NCBI GenBank assembly: GCA_019694355.1
Contig: JAIBCB010000005.1
Span: forward strand, 230,452-294,451
Origin: Pyrinomonadaceae bacterium
GTDB lineage: Bacteria > Acidobacteriota > Blastocatellia > Pyrinomonadales > Pyrinomonadaceae
DNA: 64,000 nucleotides
Reading direction: 5' to 3'
The position numbers were made by a program, and so were the translations under genes. This document shows positions 17,934 through 27,126 of the stretch, one piece after another. A model generated the notes under the pieces. It searched no databases and had not been told where the DNA came from. It saw only the letters and a program-made list of their open reading frames with translations. Numbering within the stretch: position 1 is the first letter of the stretch; each line of letters opens with the position of its first letter.

Positions 17934-18122
17934 AAAATTAAGAATAACCCAACTCGATCCAAAAGGCAAGGTTTTGATCTTTAAGAATGAAGTTTCGGCT
18001 CTTAAAGAGAAAGGCCCCCAAAAATGAGCAGCCCGGGCAGCATCCATTTGATACCTTTTCCGGTCGCAATACGCTTAAAAAGCTAGAGCGGCAACACGCC
18101 GAAAAGATCGGAGAACAGAACA

Positions 18123-20384
18123 ATGAGAACATCCTTCACGAGCAGTATTTTTCGACGAACGGCGGTGATGGCCGTCATTACCGCAACTGTTTTTTCAGGA
18201 ATTGCAAAGGCTCAGCCGCGCAAGTCCGCCTCGCCCCCAAACAAGACACCGGCAAAGGTAAAAGCTGGTTGGAGCGGCATCATAACCTATCGAAAGACGC
18301 TGCAGGACAGCTTCAATTCCGATAAGCAGCTTTTCGGAACTGTGAACTCAAATGAACGTATAAAGCACACTACATCAAGGAGTTACGAGTATCAGGCAAA
18401 GATCGTCGTGCGCGACCTGGAAGGAACGGGCCGGGCGAATACTACCGCAAACATGAGCATACGCGACGCCGATGATCACAAGGTCGTACAGACGGAATCG
18501 ACAAATTGCCACAGCTGGGAAGCTCCGCGAATGATAAAGGCCGAGACCTTAGACCGAAAGGTTACGGAAGGTTCCGGACAAGGCCAGGCCAGATCTTATT
18601 CGCTTTCGACCAACGGCGACCGCTTCACCCTCAGCTTTTCGCTGCCGGAGTTTCAGGCCCGCTACACGCAGACCGAAAGCTCGAGCTACAGCAACCTTTG
18701 TCCGGACAGTACAAGAAAGCCTTCAAACTCATCGAGATCGACCGATACGCGTATACCTAGTGGCGGAACGAGCGTCGAGGGGAAGATCGATCCCAATCAG
18801 CCCGATGTGATAACTGGGACAAAGTCCTGGACCGATGGAACAAGCACGATAAAGGGCTTCACATATACGGTAACTTGGCGGCTGCGTCGCAGTCCGCAGC
18901 CACTGATCCTTACAGACCTGCATTTTTATCAACCGATAGTTCCGAGCCCGACGGATTGGCGCGAGATTCCGAACGACAAATGGGCGGTAGATGGAAATCG
19001 AGTAAAAGTGGTCGCGACGGTCGCAAATCTCGGTGCCGCGGATAAGACAGCCACTGTGAATTTTCGCGAGCTTGTGGAAGGAATGGACCTTCCCGATGGC
19101 GTCGTCAGCGCGACTATCCCGGGCAATGGCCAAAAGGACGTCGAATTTATTTGGGATACGAGTGGATATGCGTGGCATAGCTCGGGCCAAAGCGTTGCTC
19201 CGGCATCGAACCGAACGATCGAAGCCCGTATTCCGGACGATTCGATGACAAAGAACATCAAGATCAAGCCGAAACCGGTCGTTCTCGTTTGGGGGTTATG
19301 GCAATCGGCCGACGCAATGCGAAAGTTCCGCGCCTATTTTGGTGCCGTCACGGAAGACTGGGCCGTTACCGACGGAATGACCGATGTCAGAAAGGTCACT
19401 ACGGACAACGCTGCCGCTCTCGACGGAACAATACGGCATATTCAACGAGACCTGAACGCGTGGCACGTCGATCTAGTTGGCGTACAGAACGGCGGGCTGG
19501 TCGCTCGTGTTTATATCAACAGCGTGATGCCGACGCAATTTGACGGACGGCCGACGGCGACGCATCTCGCGATGGTCGGCGTCCCGAATCTGGGCACACC
19601 TTGTGCTTCCGGCATTTATGGACTTTCTTTCAAACTCAATGCATTGAATTGGGACGCGGTTGCGGAGCTTTCCGAAGACTCAATGAAACGATTCAATCTG
19701 CTTGTTAACAATACGAACGGGACCCGATTCGCAGCTCTCGCAATTCACACACGAGATTCCGTCTGCCAGGCTGACCTTCAGGGCGACGGGTTGACCACGC
19801 TTCGGTCGGCGATCTGGCGCGTCAAGACGCACGCTATTCTCGATTCCCGTGTGAACACACGCGAAATAATGGGCGAGGTCGCACATTTTCGGCAGGTGTA
19901 TAAATGGATCGCGATACCGCCACAGGGCGATCATTCGCCTGATCCAGGTACGCTTGCTATTGGAACTTCGAACGCCTTGTCGGGAAATTCCTTCAGACAC
20001 GCAGCATTCGATGGGCGAATTGGATCCGAACGGTTCTTCGATGACGATACGGAAGTGAAACCTGACGCATCAGCGGTTGCAACCTTACGCCCGCATCAGC
20101 CTGCCGAAGTCTTTCTGCAGGTGCCTGCCGGTTCGAAATTGACGGTCGTGTTCATGGCGGCTCCGGGAATTTCAGCCAGATTGGAAAATGCTTCTGGCAC
20201 GGTGATCGGTGAGAACAATTCGAATGACCCGGCGGCACAGGATATTTTCAGAACGATAACTGTGAATGGGCCGATCTCTGCCGGCCGCCTGAAATTGACC
20301 CTGGCAGGCGATACGGCGAACGAAATTGAGATACCGGTCACCGTCTTTGTCCGAAAGGCCGATGGAGCTAAAAGCCTTTCTTAG
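18123..20384 (+). CDS. Exported protein with alpha/beta-hydrolase-like region lacking the nucleophile Ser, 753 aa
   Basis: The ATG at 18123 follows GGAG and leads into a signal-like N-terminus (VMAVITATVFSGIAKA). Residues about 45-270 are a Ser/Thr-rich beta region. Around residues 390-500 the text PVVLVWGLWQSADAMRKF ... DLVGVQNGGLVARVYIN ... VGVPNLGTPCASG copies a lipase/PGAP1-like alpha/beta hydrolase, but the elbow usually GHSMGG is GVQNGG (453-458). Gln455 stands where the catalytic Ser should be. The C-terminal 120 residues look like a beta-sandwich (VFLQVPAGSKLTVVFMAAPG). Probably a non-catalytic secreted binding protein; substrate unknown. Its 3' end overlaps the next gene tail to tail by 17 bases. 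Confidence 0.75.
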   Translation: MRTSFTSSIFRRTAVMAVITATVFSGIAKAQPRKSASPPNKTPAKVKAGWSGIITYRKTLQDSFNSDKQLFGTVNSNERIKHTTSRSYEYQAKIVVRDLEGTGRANTTANMSIRDADDHKVVQTESTNCHSWEAPRMIKAETLDRKVTEGSGQGQARSYSLSTNGDRFTLSFSLPEFQARYTQTESSSYSNLCPDSTRKPSNSSRSTDTRIPSGGTSVEGKIDPNQPDVITGTKSWTDGTSTIKGFTYTVTWRLRRSPQPLILTDLHFYQPIVPSPTDWREIPNDKWAVDGNRVKVVATVANLGAADKTATVNFRELVEGMDLPDGVVSATIPGNGQKDVEFIWDTSGYAWHSSGQSVAPASNRTIEARIPDDSMTKNIKIKPKPVVLVWGLWQSADAMRKFRAYFGAVTEDWAVTDGMTDVRKVTTDNAAALDGTIRHIQRDLNAWHVDLVGVQNGGLVARVYINSVMPTQFDGRPTATHLAMVGVPNLGTPCASGIYGLSFKLNALNWDAVAELSEDSMKRFNLLVNNTNGTRFAALAIHTRDSVCQADLQGDGLTTLRSAIWRVKTHAILDSRVNTREIMGEVAHFRQVYKWIAIPPQGDHSPDPGTLAIGTSNALSGNSFRHAAFDGRIGSERFFDDDTEVKPDASAVATLRPHQPAEVFLQVPAGSKLTVVFMAAPGISARLENASGTVIGENNSNDPAAQDIFRTITVNGPISAGRLKLTLAGDTANEIEIPVTVFVRKADGAKSLS

Positions 20385-21015
20385 TGAGGTAGGTGCAGAG
20401 TTTGTCGAGCGAAACACGCTCTTTTAGGTCATCGATAGAGGACGCAAGCCCGGCGAACATCTCGAAATGATAGTGAAAACTCGGGCTCCAGATCGTGGGC
20501 GGCTTCTTTGTTTTGTCGATCGTTCGATATGACCATTCGCCGCCGCCGCCCTCGCCCATTTCACCGAATTTGGTGCGGCCGTCGGGCAGCTTTTTGCCGG
20601 GAACGACGTTGATCATATGGTGGATCGAAAGAGTCTGTCCGAGTGCCGGAAATTGGATGATCGAATATGAATCGCCGTTCCCGAAACGGCCGACATACAC
20701 AGGGTCGCCCTTCTGATGTTCTTTGAGTTCGATCAGCTTGCCGCCCGGCGGAATGTAGATGGCCGAGCGAGCGTTCGGGTCGCTGATGCTCGCGTAAAGG
20801 TGTGCGTCGCCGAGCGTTAGGTCTTTCGGGTCGGCATTACCCAGAGCGCTCAATCCGACGGTCAGGTCGATCGGGTCGCCATCGTGCGGATCGGAGAAAT
20901 ACGCCCCCGCATCGCCAAACGCACGAGCGATCGTCTGCTCGCATGCGGTCGGCTGCTGTGAGAACGAGACCGAGTTTAGGATCAATACGGCAAAGGCCAG
21001 AAAAAAAGATCGCAT
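20368..21015 (-). CDS. Exported protein of unknown function, 215 aa
   Basis: I take the ATG at 21015, which has AGGAG six bases upstream; an in-frame start 57 bases further up lies inside the preceding terminator. The product has a signal peptide (MRSFFLAFAVLILNSVSFSQQ) followed by CEQTIARAFGDAGAYFSDPHDGDPIDLTVGLS. Residues YIPPGGKLIELKEHQKG and GDSYSIIQFPALGQTL suggest a compact beta fold. No family recognised. It is separated from the S46 peptidase gene by a strong terminator, so it has its own promoter. Confidence 0.7.
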   Translation of the reverse strand: MRSFFLAFAVLILNSVSFSQQPTACEQTIARAFGDAGAYFSDPHDGDPIDLTVGLSALGNADPKDLTLGDAHLYASISDPNARSAIYIPPGGKLIELKEHQKGDPVYVGRFGNGDSYSIIQFPALGQTLSIHHMINVVPGKKLPDGRTKFGEMGEGGGGEWSYRTIDKTKKPPTIWSPSFHYHFEMFAGLASSIDDLKERVSLDKLCTYLTKKGF

Positions 21016-21026
21016 CGTTGCTCCTG

Positions 21027-21064
21027 ACAAAAATAAAAAGCGGCCCTTGGGAGAATAGGGCCGC
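21027..21064 (-). terminator. Rho-independent terminator after the S46 peptidase gene
   Basis: On the minus strand a perfect 8-bp stem (GCGGCCCT/AGGGCCGC, arms at 21057-21064 and 21040-21047) is followed by TTTTTATTTTT. It lies about 35 bases past the S46 stop. Confidence 0.9.
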
Positions 21065-21097
21065 ATTGTCAATTGGTCGAATGTTTTCCGTGTCGGA

Positions 21098-23269
21098 CTA
21101 CGACTTCTTGCCGTCGTTGATCTTCATCTCTTTTGTGATGTAGGTCGCACCCGAGAATTTGTCAACGACGAAAAGAACGAAGCGAATATCGACCGAGATC
21201 GTTCGGTTCACATTCGGGTCGTAGTAGAAATCGTTCCCGAGGCCTTCGAAGTTGCCATCGAAACAGATGCCGACCTGCTCGCCGTACTTGTTCATTATCG
21301 GCGAACCGCTGTTGCCGCCGATGATGTCGGTCGTCGAAAGGAAGTTCACGACGACGCTGTCGCCCTGTCCATACGGGCCAAAATCGTGAGCGGCCTGCAG
21401 TTCCTTGAGCTTGTTCGGCATATCGAACGGGAAGGTTCCGGTGTCCTTCTCTTCCATTCCCTTGATGGTCGTAAAGGGTGTCCGGAATTCCGCTTCACGC
21501 GACTGATAGCCCTTGATCGTGCCGAATGAGAACCTCTGTGTGAAATTCGCATCAGGATAGACCGTGCCGCCCTTCATTTCGGTCAACGCTTCCATATAAA
21601 GCGGGCGGAAATGGTTGGCGTGTTTCGTAAATTCCTGGGCACGGGCACCGGCCGCTCTTTGCTCGGCGACAACGCCGGCAAGGAACGGGAACTCAGCTTC
21701 GAGCTCCGCGTAGGTCTTCGAATAAAGTCCGGCAAGTGCTTCAGCATTCGCATATTTGCCGGTCGCGATCGAATCTGCCCAAGCGGCTTCCTTCGCACGT
21801 CGTTCTTTTTCCGTCGGTGCGGCAAAGAATTTGTCCGCTGCCTCAAAACGCTCATTCTTCGGAAGCGAATCAAAGGACTTGAGGAAGAACTTGATCAGGT
21901 CCGTCTCAAACTCTGGTTCGCGATCTGCAAGCGCCGCTTTGATACCGGCTTCGACACCGGCCTTTTGCTCCGCTGTCAGTGTGCGTCCGCTGCGAACGGT
22001 CATCATCGCCTTCGCGATCTCGGTAAGCACCGGCATCGAAAGACCATTCGGAAAACGCCGCACCATCACGTCGCGTTCCTGCGTCGCGTTCGATGTGTTC
22101 GAAGCAGAAGCGATCTCGTCGAGCAGGCTGCCGTATTTCTTCACGCGTGCCGGATCAGCCTTGATCCAATTGCGAAGTTTGGCTTCCTCAGCCTGACGTT
22201 TTTCGACCACGTCGGCATGCTTCAAACGAAGCCAGCCGCCGCCGTAAACCTTACGCGAATTGTCGTAATTAGCGACTCGGTCCTGAAACTTGATGCGCTT
22301 TTCTTCATCCGTCGCACCGATCTTCTTTAAGCTGTCGCTCATCGCAACGAGCCACTTTTCGAGGAAAGGGAAGTTGGCGTCGCGAGCGTAGCTGATCGAC
22401 TGGCTCTCGCGGTAACGTGTCGTGCCGCCAGGGAAGCCCATCACGAAGACCGGATCATTTTCCTTAAGTCCGGCGATGCTCATCGTCAAGAACTTCTTCG
22501 GCTTATACGGAACGTTGTTCGGCGAATAGTCCGCAGGCGATCCATCTGGAGCAACGTATGCCCGCAGGAACGTAAAATCGCCGGTGTGACGCGTCCATTC
22601 GAAGTTGTCGGGGTCGCCGCCATAAACGCCGATGTTTCTCGGCGGTGCATAGACAACGCGAATGTCCTTGATCTCGGACGTTTGGATCAGATAGTAAAAA
22701 TAGCCGTTGTTGAGAGGCACGATGCGGATAGTCGCTCCCTTCGGAGCCTTTGCCTGTTCGGCATTCGTGATCGTTTCGATGTTCTTTTCGATCGCCGCAT
22801 CGCGTGCATCGCCCGAAAGTGTTTCGGTGCCGGCAAGAACGCGGGCCGTAACGTCGTCGCTGCGTTCGGTCATCTGCACGGTGTAAGGCTCTTTACCTTC
22901 CATCGCACGGATCTCGCCGGAGCGTCCCTTCGAATCAAATCCTGTTTCGACAAGGTCTTTCTCGGGCGTGGAGGCCGTAACCAGGGCAGACAGGCCGCAG
23001 TGATGATTCGTCAGGATAAGGCCTTCCGGCGAGACGAATTCTGCCGAGCAGCCGATGCTCAGACGAACGATCGCATCCGACAGGCCGACGCCATTCGGAT
23101 TGTAAATATCACTCGCCGTGATCTTAAAACCGAGCTTCTTCAGGGGAAGTTTCGCGATCTGGTCGGGCATGTACATCCCTTCGTCGAACGCGAGTGCAAA
23201 TGGCGCCGTCGTCGCAAGCATCGACAATATGAACAGCACCGACAAAATACGAGCTTTAATGGAATTCAT
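21098..23269 (-). CDS. S46-family dipeptidyl-peptidase, DPP7-like
   Basis: I start at the ATG at 23269, which has AAAGG upstream and opens a signal peptide; the longer frame adds 33 unlikely residues. The 723-residue exoprotease has the chymotrypsin-type triad of S46: His90 in LTNHHCG, an Asp in the EWTRHTGDFTF region, and Ser in GGNSGSPI. The residue 18 places after that Ser (Gly/Arg switch numbered 673 in DPP7/DPP11) lies in FDGNFEG: Gly, as in DPP7, which prefers hydrophobic P1 residues, not Asp/Glu. It would release dipeptides from the N-terminus of peptides in the periplasm and suggests a peptide-feeding lifestyle. Confidence 0.9.
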   Translation of the reverse strand: MNSIKARILSVLFILSMLATTAPFALAFDEGMYMPDQIAKLPLKKLGFKITASDIYNPNGVGLSDAIVRLSIGCSAEFVSPEGLILTNHHCGLSALVTASTPEKDLVETGFDSKGRSGEIRAMEGKEPYTVQMTERSDDVTARVLAGTETLSGDARDAAIEKNIETITNAEQAKAPKGATIRIVPLNNGYFYYLIQTSEIKDIRVVYAPPRNIGVYGGDPDNFEWTRHTGDFTFLRAYVAPDGSPADYSPNNVPYKPKKFLTMSIAGLKENDPVFVMGFPGGTTRYRESQSISYARDANFPFLEKWLVAMSDSLKKIGATDEEKRIKFQDRVANYDNSRKVYGGGWLRLKHADVVEKRQAEEAKLRNWIKADPARVKKYGSLLDEIASASNTSNATQERDVMVRRFPNGLSMPVLTEIAKAMMTVRSGRTLTAEQKAGVEAGIKAALADREPEFETDLIKFFLKSFDSLPKNERFEAADKFFAAPTEKERRAKEAAWADSIATGKYANAEALAGLYSKTYAELEAEFPFLAGVVAEQRAAGARAQEFTKHANHFRPLYMEALTEMKGGTVYPDANFTQRFSFGTIKGYQSREAEFRTPFTTIKGMEEKDTGTFPFDMPNKLKELQAAHDFGPYGQGDSVVVNFLSTTDIIGGNSGSPIMNKYGEQVGICFDGNFEGLGNDFYYDPNVNRTISVDIRFVLFVVDKFSGATYITKEMKINDGKKS

Positions 23270-23420
23270 AGTTAAACCTTTCAATAGAGGTGTTTTGCCA
23301 ATTTGTAACCGTATTATAGCCGAAAAATGCGGAACATTCGAAAGGGGAAGCTTCTCAAAACTAAGCAATTAGCCTGTTCGGACGAATGGAGCCGAAAAGG
23401 AGTCTTGTTCTATCGCAAAC

Positions 23421-23449
23421 GAAAAAAGCGAGCCGGAAATTCGACTCGC
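23421..23449 (-). terminator. Rho-independent terminator after the M23 peptidase gene
   Basis: Minus strand: GCGAG...CTCGC stem (arms 23445-23449 and 23428-23432) with a loop of 12, followed by six T. Confidence 0.75.
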
Positions 23450-23473
23450 CTGATCTCTTTCATCTGCCGAGAA

Positions 23474-24268
23474 CTATTTGACCAACGTCGGTGATTCCTG
23501 CGGAAGGAAATGCCGTGGATTCACGGGACGATCGTTGAGACGCATTTCGTAGTGAAGGTGCGGTCCGGTCGAGCGTCCGGTCGAACCGATCAGGCCGATC
23601 TCCTGGCCCCGAGTGATCGTGTCACCGACCTCGATCTCGATCTTCGAAAGGTGGCCAAAGCGTGTCGTGAGGCCGTTTCCATGATCGATCTCGATCATAT
23701 TGCCGTATCCGCCTGACCAGCCGGCCTTGATTACGGTGCCGCCCGCAGGTGCAAAGACCTGTTCGCCGCGTTCGCCGTCGATGTCCATTCCGCCATGGAA
23801 TTCATACGCACGGCCGCCGAACGGATTGCGTCGGAAACCGAATTCGTTGTTGATCTTGCCTTCGTGCGGCCAAATGCTCGGCCGTAGATCTGATGGTATC
23901 GCAAGGGCCGCGGCCTTCAACTGAGCGTCGATCTCCGAGGTCTCGGAATCGTTTTCGTCACCGAGTTCGGGGCCGCCGGCATTTTTCAAGAAATCCTTTG
24001 AATCGCCGGGACGTGAATAGTCAAAATGTTCTGTCTCTGCCGGTGCGGTCTGAAACGAGGCCGCAACCTGCGAACCGTCCACGTTGGCGGAAACTTTTGA
24101 AAAAATGCCGTAGATGCCAAATGCGAAAAGGGAAATGCCTGCTAAAAATACAACTGAAACCGATGTCAAAGTTACGCCCTTTCGAGGTATTTCGACCCGC
24201 TTGATAAATATTCTGTTTTTAGATGAATGCTTTAATAGAAAAGTATAATACTTATCGTTTTTCTGCAT
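23474..24268 (-). CDS. Membrane-anchored M23 (LytM-type) endopeptidase
   Basis: The 264-residue protein has a cytoplasmic basic head, one membrane helix (VTLTSVSVVFLAGISLFAFGIYGIF) and a C-terminal peptidase_M23 domain. Zinc-site motifs are visible: HGGMDIDGERG (HxxxD) and HLHYEM (HxH), with GRSTGPHLHYE the family signature. It cleaves peptidoglycan cross-links or is a degenerate activator. I prefer the ATG at 24268 because AAGGAG lies about 12 bases upstream; a start 12 codons earlier is possible. The middle region (HFDYSRPGDSKDF...ENDSETSEIDAQLKAA) is an acidic linker. Confidence 0.85.
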   Translation of the reverse strand: MQKNDKYYTFLLKHSSKNRIFIKRVEIPRKGVTLTSVSVVFLAGISLFAFGIYGIFSKVSANVDGSQVAASFQTAPAETEHFDYSRPGDSKDFLKNAGGPELGDENDSETSEIDAQLKAAALAIPSDLRPSIWPHEGKINNEFGFRRNPFGGRAYEFHGGMDIDGERGEQVFAPAGGTVIKAGWSGGYGNMIEIDHGNGLTTRFGHLSKIEIEVGDTITRGQEIGLIGSTGRSTGPHLHYEMRLNDRPVNPRHFLPQESPTLVK

Positions 24269-24552
24269 TATGCTGTAAAGCTCCTTAAAATGATCTCGTT
24301 TCAAGATCTAAGATCGAGAAACGTGGAATCACGCAAGAACAGCCGCGAGCGACTAACGCGAAACCGATGATATTGATCCTTTTTTCGATCTGGTGGAAGG
24401 ACCGATATCGTTGGGGATACCCACTTGTATTAATTCCAAAAGGCCCGAAGCAAGCCTTTCGAACTTAAATGAGAACATATTGAAGGCCCCAAGCGCAAGC
24501 GAGGAGCCTTCAAAGAGATTAGAAAACCTAATGTGAATGATAAGGTGAAATG

Positions 24553-24768
24553 CTATTTATCCGATCTTTTGCGTGATTCACGCAAGGTTTTGAGAGCAAG
24601 ATACCCCACGACACAGAAGACGAGGACGAAAGCGAGGACGATGATCGCCTTTATCGCGAACGCGAGAAAACCGACGAACACGATGAGTTTTTCGACGAGC
24701 AATGCGATCAACGCCACGAGAGCCAAAATGCCGCCGATACGCCCGAATATGCCTAACCAAAGTCCCAT
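24553..24768 (-). CDS. Small hydrophobic membrane protein, 71 aa
   Basis: Almost entirely hydrophobic: GIFGRIGGILALVALIALLVEKLIVFVGFLAFAIKAIIVLAFVLVFCVVGYLAL, two or three helices, then a basic tail (RESRKRSDK). An AGAGG ribosome site precedes the ATG. It lies 19 bases after the B-box membrane protein, as the last gene of the ECF sigma operon. Function unknown. Confidence 0.7.
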   Translation of the reverse strand: MGLWLGIFGRIGGILALVALIALLVEKLIVFVGFLAFAIKAIIVLAFVLVFCVVGYLALKTLRESRKRSDK

Positions 24769-24787
24769 TTTCTTTACCTCTTACTGC

Positions 24788-25525
24788 TTAATTGTGATCT
24801 CGCCATGAACCGAATCGGGAACGCGTCGTAAAGTCCGCATCGCGTCCGGAGAGCGGTTCGGAAAGAGCGAAACTCGTTTGATCGACGCCAGACGAAGAGC
24901 TCTTGTTCGCTCGTGTTTTGAATACCACGCCACGCAAAATATAGATGCCGAGTCCGATCAGCACGACCGGGAGCAAGTATCGCATCATTCCGCCGACATC
25001 AAAAAATCTTTGGAACAGGAACGCGGCACCGAGGACGGCGAGCACGACTCCCCAGAGTTTCGGATTGCCGGAGAAACGGCTGACGAGAATATCTTCTGCC
25101 GTGTCGGCTGTAACGCCGGAGCGGATCATCTGAGCCGTCCGCCACGAATCGAGTGCCGCAAAGAGCCACATTCCGATGAAGCCAAACACGAAAAGCGGAA
25201 TTCCGCTTGTCAGCACTGCCATTTGGAACAGTCCGACAAATACCGCGAAGTGCACGATCGCCTTCGTCGCCTGTCCGTTGTATGCAGCACCGAGGCCCGG
25301 ACAGATCGCCGAGAAGATGACGGCGAGCACGGGCGAAGTTTTCTTCTTCACATACGGTGCATAGTTCGGATGCGACTGGCTGCGCAGCAATTCTACGCCC
25401 TGGACGATACATTCCTGGCAATACGGAAAGCCCTTTATGCGATGGTCGCAGGCCGGGCAAAGGGCTCGCCCACAGCCGTTACAGCTGGTGACCGCCGCAT
25501 TATGTAAGTGAAAAGCACAATTCAT
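24788..25525 (-). CDS. B-box-type zinc-finger multispanning membrane protein, 245 aa
   Basis: Residues 1-40 hold a dense Cys/His set (C3, H6, C15, C18, C23, C26, H28, C36, C39), the pattern of a B-box or related zinc finger. From about residue 65 there are four to five membrane helices, beginning PVLAVIFSAICPGLGAAYNGQATKAIVHF, which resembles a TM2-type segment, and ending LLPVVLIGLGIYILRGVVF. A Ser-rich cytoplasmic tail follows. Its ATG overlaps the stop of the anti-sigma gene by four bases, so it is coupled to it and likely part of the same signalling unit. Confidence 0.8.
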   Translation of the reverse strand: MNCAFHLHNAAVTSCNGCGRALCPACDHRIKGFPYCQECIVQGVELLRSQSHPNYAPYVKKKTSPVLAVIFSAICPGLGAAYNGQATKAIVHFAVFVGLFQMAVLTSGIPLFVFGFIGMWLFAALDSWRTAQMIRSGVTADTAEDILVSRFSGNPKLWGVVLAVLGAAFLFQRFFDVGGMMRYLLPVVLIGLGIYILRGVVFKTRANKSSSSGVDQTSFALSEPLSGRDADFTTRSRFGSWRDHN

Positions 25526-26262
25526 TTTGCTTCAGGCTGAACCGCGTGCGTGCCGTTCCAAGCACCTGCACTTTGCTGATACGTAGCCTCAGCGAGCTCA
25601 AAGCCTTTCTTATAAACATTTGTCGCTGTCCCGTCGGCCGAAACCGTCTGGCCGAAGATCAAGAACGCGAAGATCAACAGCATTGCGACCGGTGCAAGCT
25701 GTCCAAGCGGCATCGGGATGCGAATTCCTGCGACCCAGGCTCGGATCGATTCGGCGATGCCGGGCTTTCCGATGATGACGCCGCGTCTTTCGCTCGTCTG
25801 AGCGAGTATCGACGCAACGAGTCCGTCGGGAACCGCAAGTTCATCGAGCTTATAGGTGTACAACGCGGCGATCGAACGGACGACCATTCCCGGCAGATCT
25901 TCGCATTTGTCGCAGCAGACGGCGTGGCGTTCCCATCGATGGAAAGCCTTTGCCGGCAGGAAACCGTCCAAATAATCGGTCAAATAGCCTTCGAACTCAT
26001 CGCACGAAAGGCCAGTGTCCGGCGTTGTTGCCGCGAGCACTCGAGCTTCGAGACGCGCCATCGGCATCTTGGGTGTGTGAAGCGTTTGGCAGACGCCGAG
26101 AGATTCTTTTACATCGTTCAGGAGCGAATGGCACAGCGGGCACGAAATTGCGTGCTCGGCCATCGCAGACGTGGCCGCCGGATCGAGCGACCTGTCGAGA
26201 TAATCCGTCAGAGCGTCCTCGAACGCCGTGCAGTTTACGATGTATTTTTCTGCGTTCTCCAT
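25522..26262 (-). CDS. Membrane anti-sigma factor with two zinc-binding ZAS repeats, 246 aa
   Basis: Two copies of the anti-sigma zinc motif are present: Cys11 with His37-xxx-Cys41-xx-Cys44, and Cys87 with His113-xxx-Cys117-xx-Cys120. In both, the first Cys lies exactly 26 residues before the His, so the domain has duplicated. One membrane helix follows (LGQLAPVAMLLIFAFLIFG), then a periplasmic tail. ZAS proteins hold an ECF sigma factor inactive at the membrane and release it on stress. It starts 20 bases after the sigma gene stop. Each repeat has the fold needed to bind sigma, so binding of two sigma molecules or redox control by the cysteines is possible. Confidence 0.85.
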   Translation of the reverse strand: MENAEKYIVNCTAFEDALTDYLDRSLDPAATSAMAEHAISCPLCHSLLNDVKESLGVCQTLHTPKMPMARLEARVLAATTPDTGLSCDEFEGYLTDYLDGFLPAKAFHRWERHAVCCDKCEDLPGMVVRSIAALYTYKLDELAVPDGLVASILAQTSERRGVIIGKPGIAESIRAWVAGIRIPMPLGQLAPVAMLLIFAFLIFGQTVSADGTATNVYKKGFELAEATYQQSAGAWNGTHAVQPEAK

Positions 26263-26282
26263 TACAAAAGTCCCAGCCTTGC

Positions 26283-26876
26283 TTAAATAGTTACGACCCG
26301 CATACGCCTCAAGATCTTTGCCAACTCGATCCTACCGCGGTTGATCCGCGATTTTACCGTTCCTTCCGGGATCTTCAGCACATCTACGATCTCCTGATAG
26401 GTCAGCTCTTCGATGTCGCGAAGAATGACGCAGGTTCTGAGATCTTCCGGCAGTTTGTCAATTCCTTCCTGCACCTGAGCGGCGAGTTCCTTTCGCTCCA
26501 TCTCGCGGTGTGCCGAATTGCCGACGGCCCGCAAATGGTAGTGATGATCATCGACGGCATCTGCCATCGAATTTTGCGGATTACGCTGCCGATGCCGGTA
26601 ATCGTCGATTATCAAATTTCGGGCGAGACGCATCAGCCAATTTGCAAGATCGCCTTGTTTGGCGTCGTATTGGTCGAGCGAGCGATAAACGCGGATGAAA
26701 ACTTCCTGCGTAAGATCCTCGGCCGCCTCGACGCTCGAGGTGAAGCGATACGCGAGGTTGAATATCCGACGTGAAAACGTCGTAACTACATCCTCCCACG
26801 CAGAGCCGTCACCTTGACGCGCCCTTCTGACGAGTTCCGCTCCGTTGATCTCAGCTGCAGATTTTGCCGCTTCCAA
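26283..26876 (-). CDS. ECF-type RNA polymerase sigma factor (RpoE-like)
   Basis: A 197-residue sigma-70 family protein with region 2 (FNLAYRFTSSVEAAEDLTQEVFIRVYRSLDQYD... NLIIDDYRHRQR) and region 4 (IDKLPEDLRTCVILRDIEELTYQEIVDVLKIPEGTVKSRINRGRIEL). The start is a TTG at 26876 with AGAGGA just upstream. It is the first gene of a unit with a ZAS anti-sigma factor, a zinc-finger membrane protein and a small membrane protein. It should activate an envelope or oxidative stress regulon, and its own operon. Confidence 0.92.
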   Translation of the reverse strand: MEAAKSAAEINGAELVRRARQGDGSAWEDVVTTFSRRIFNLAYRFTSSVEAAEDLTQEVFIRVYRSLDQYDAKQGDLANWLMRLARNLIIDDYRHRQRNPQNSMADAVDDHHYHLRAVGNSAHREMERKELAAQVQEGIDKLPEDLRTCVILRDIEELTYQEIVDVLKIPEGTVKSRINRGRIELAKILRRMRVVTI

Positions 26877-27126
26877 ACTTCCTCTCCCGAGTCAAAAGCC
26901 TCTAGCCAATAACTATATCAGCAACAAGGCCTTGGAACACATGCCCCGTCAATCAAGAGTTACGACCTGCGACGCGGAAAAGTTCCTCGAAAATCAGCTT
27001 ATTTTCGGCGTTCGGCAGCTTCATTCTCGCGGCCGCAAAGAATATTCGTCTTCGCTTTAGAAAATCAGCTTTCTATGCTGTATCTTTTGATTTTGCCCTC
27101 TTGGAGCGGGCTCGAAAGATACACCA

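Noticed and set aside
24480..24515. GAAGGC...GCCTTC hairpin after the 71-residue membrane protein gene
   Set aside because: No T-tract follows on either strand, so I do not call it a terminator.
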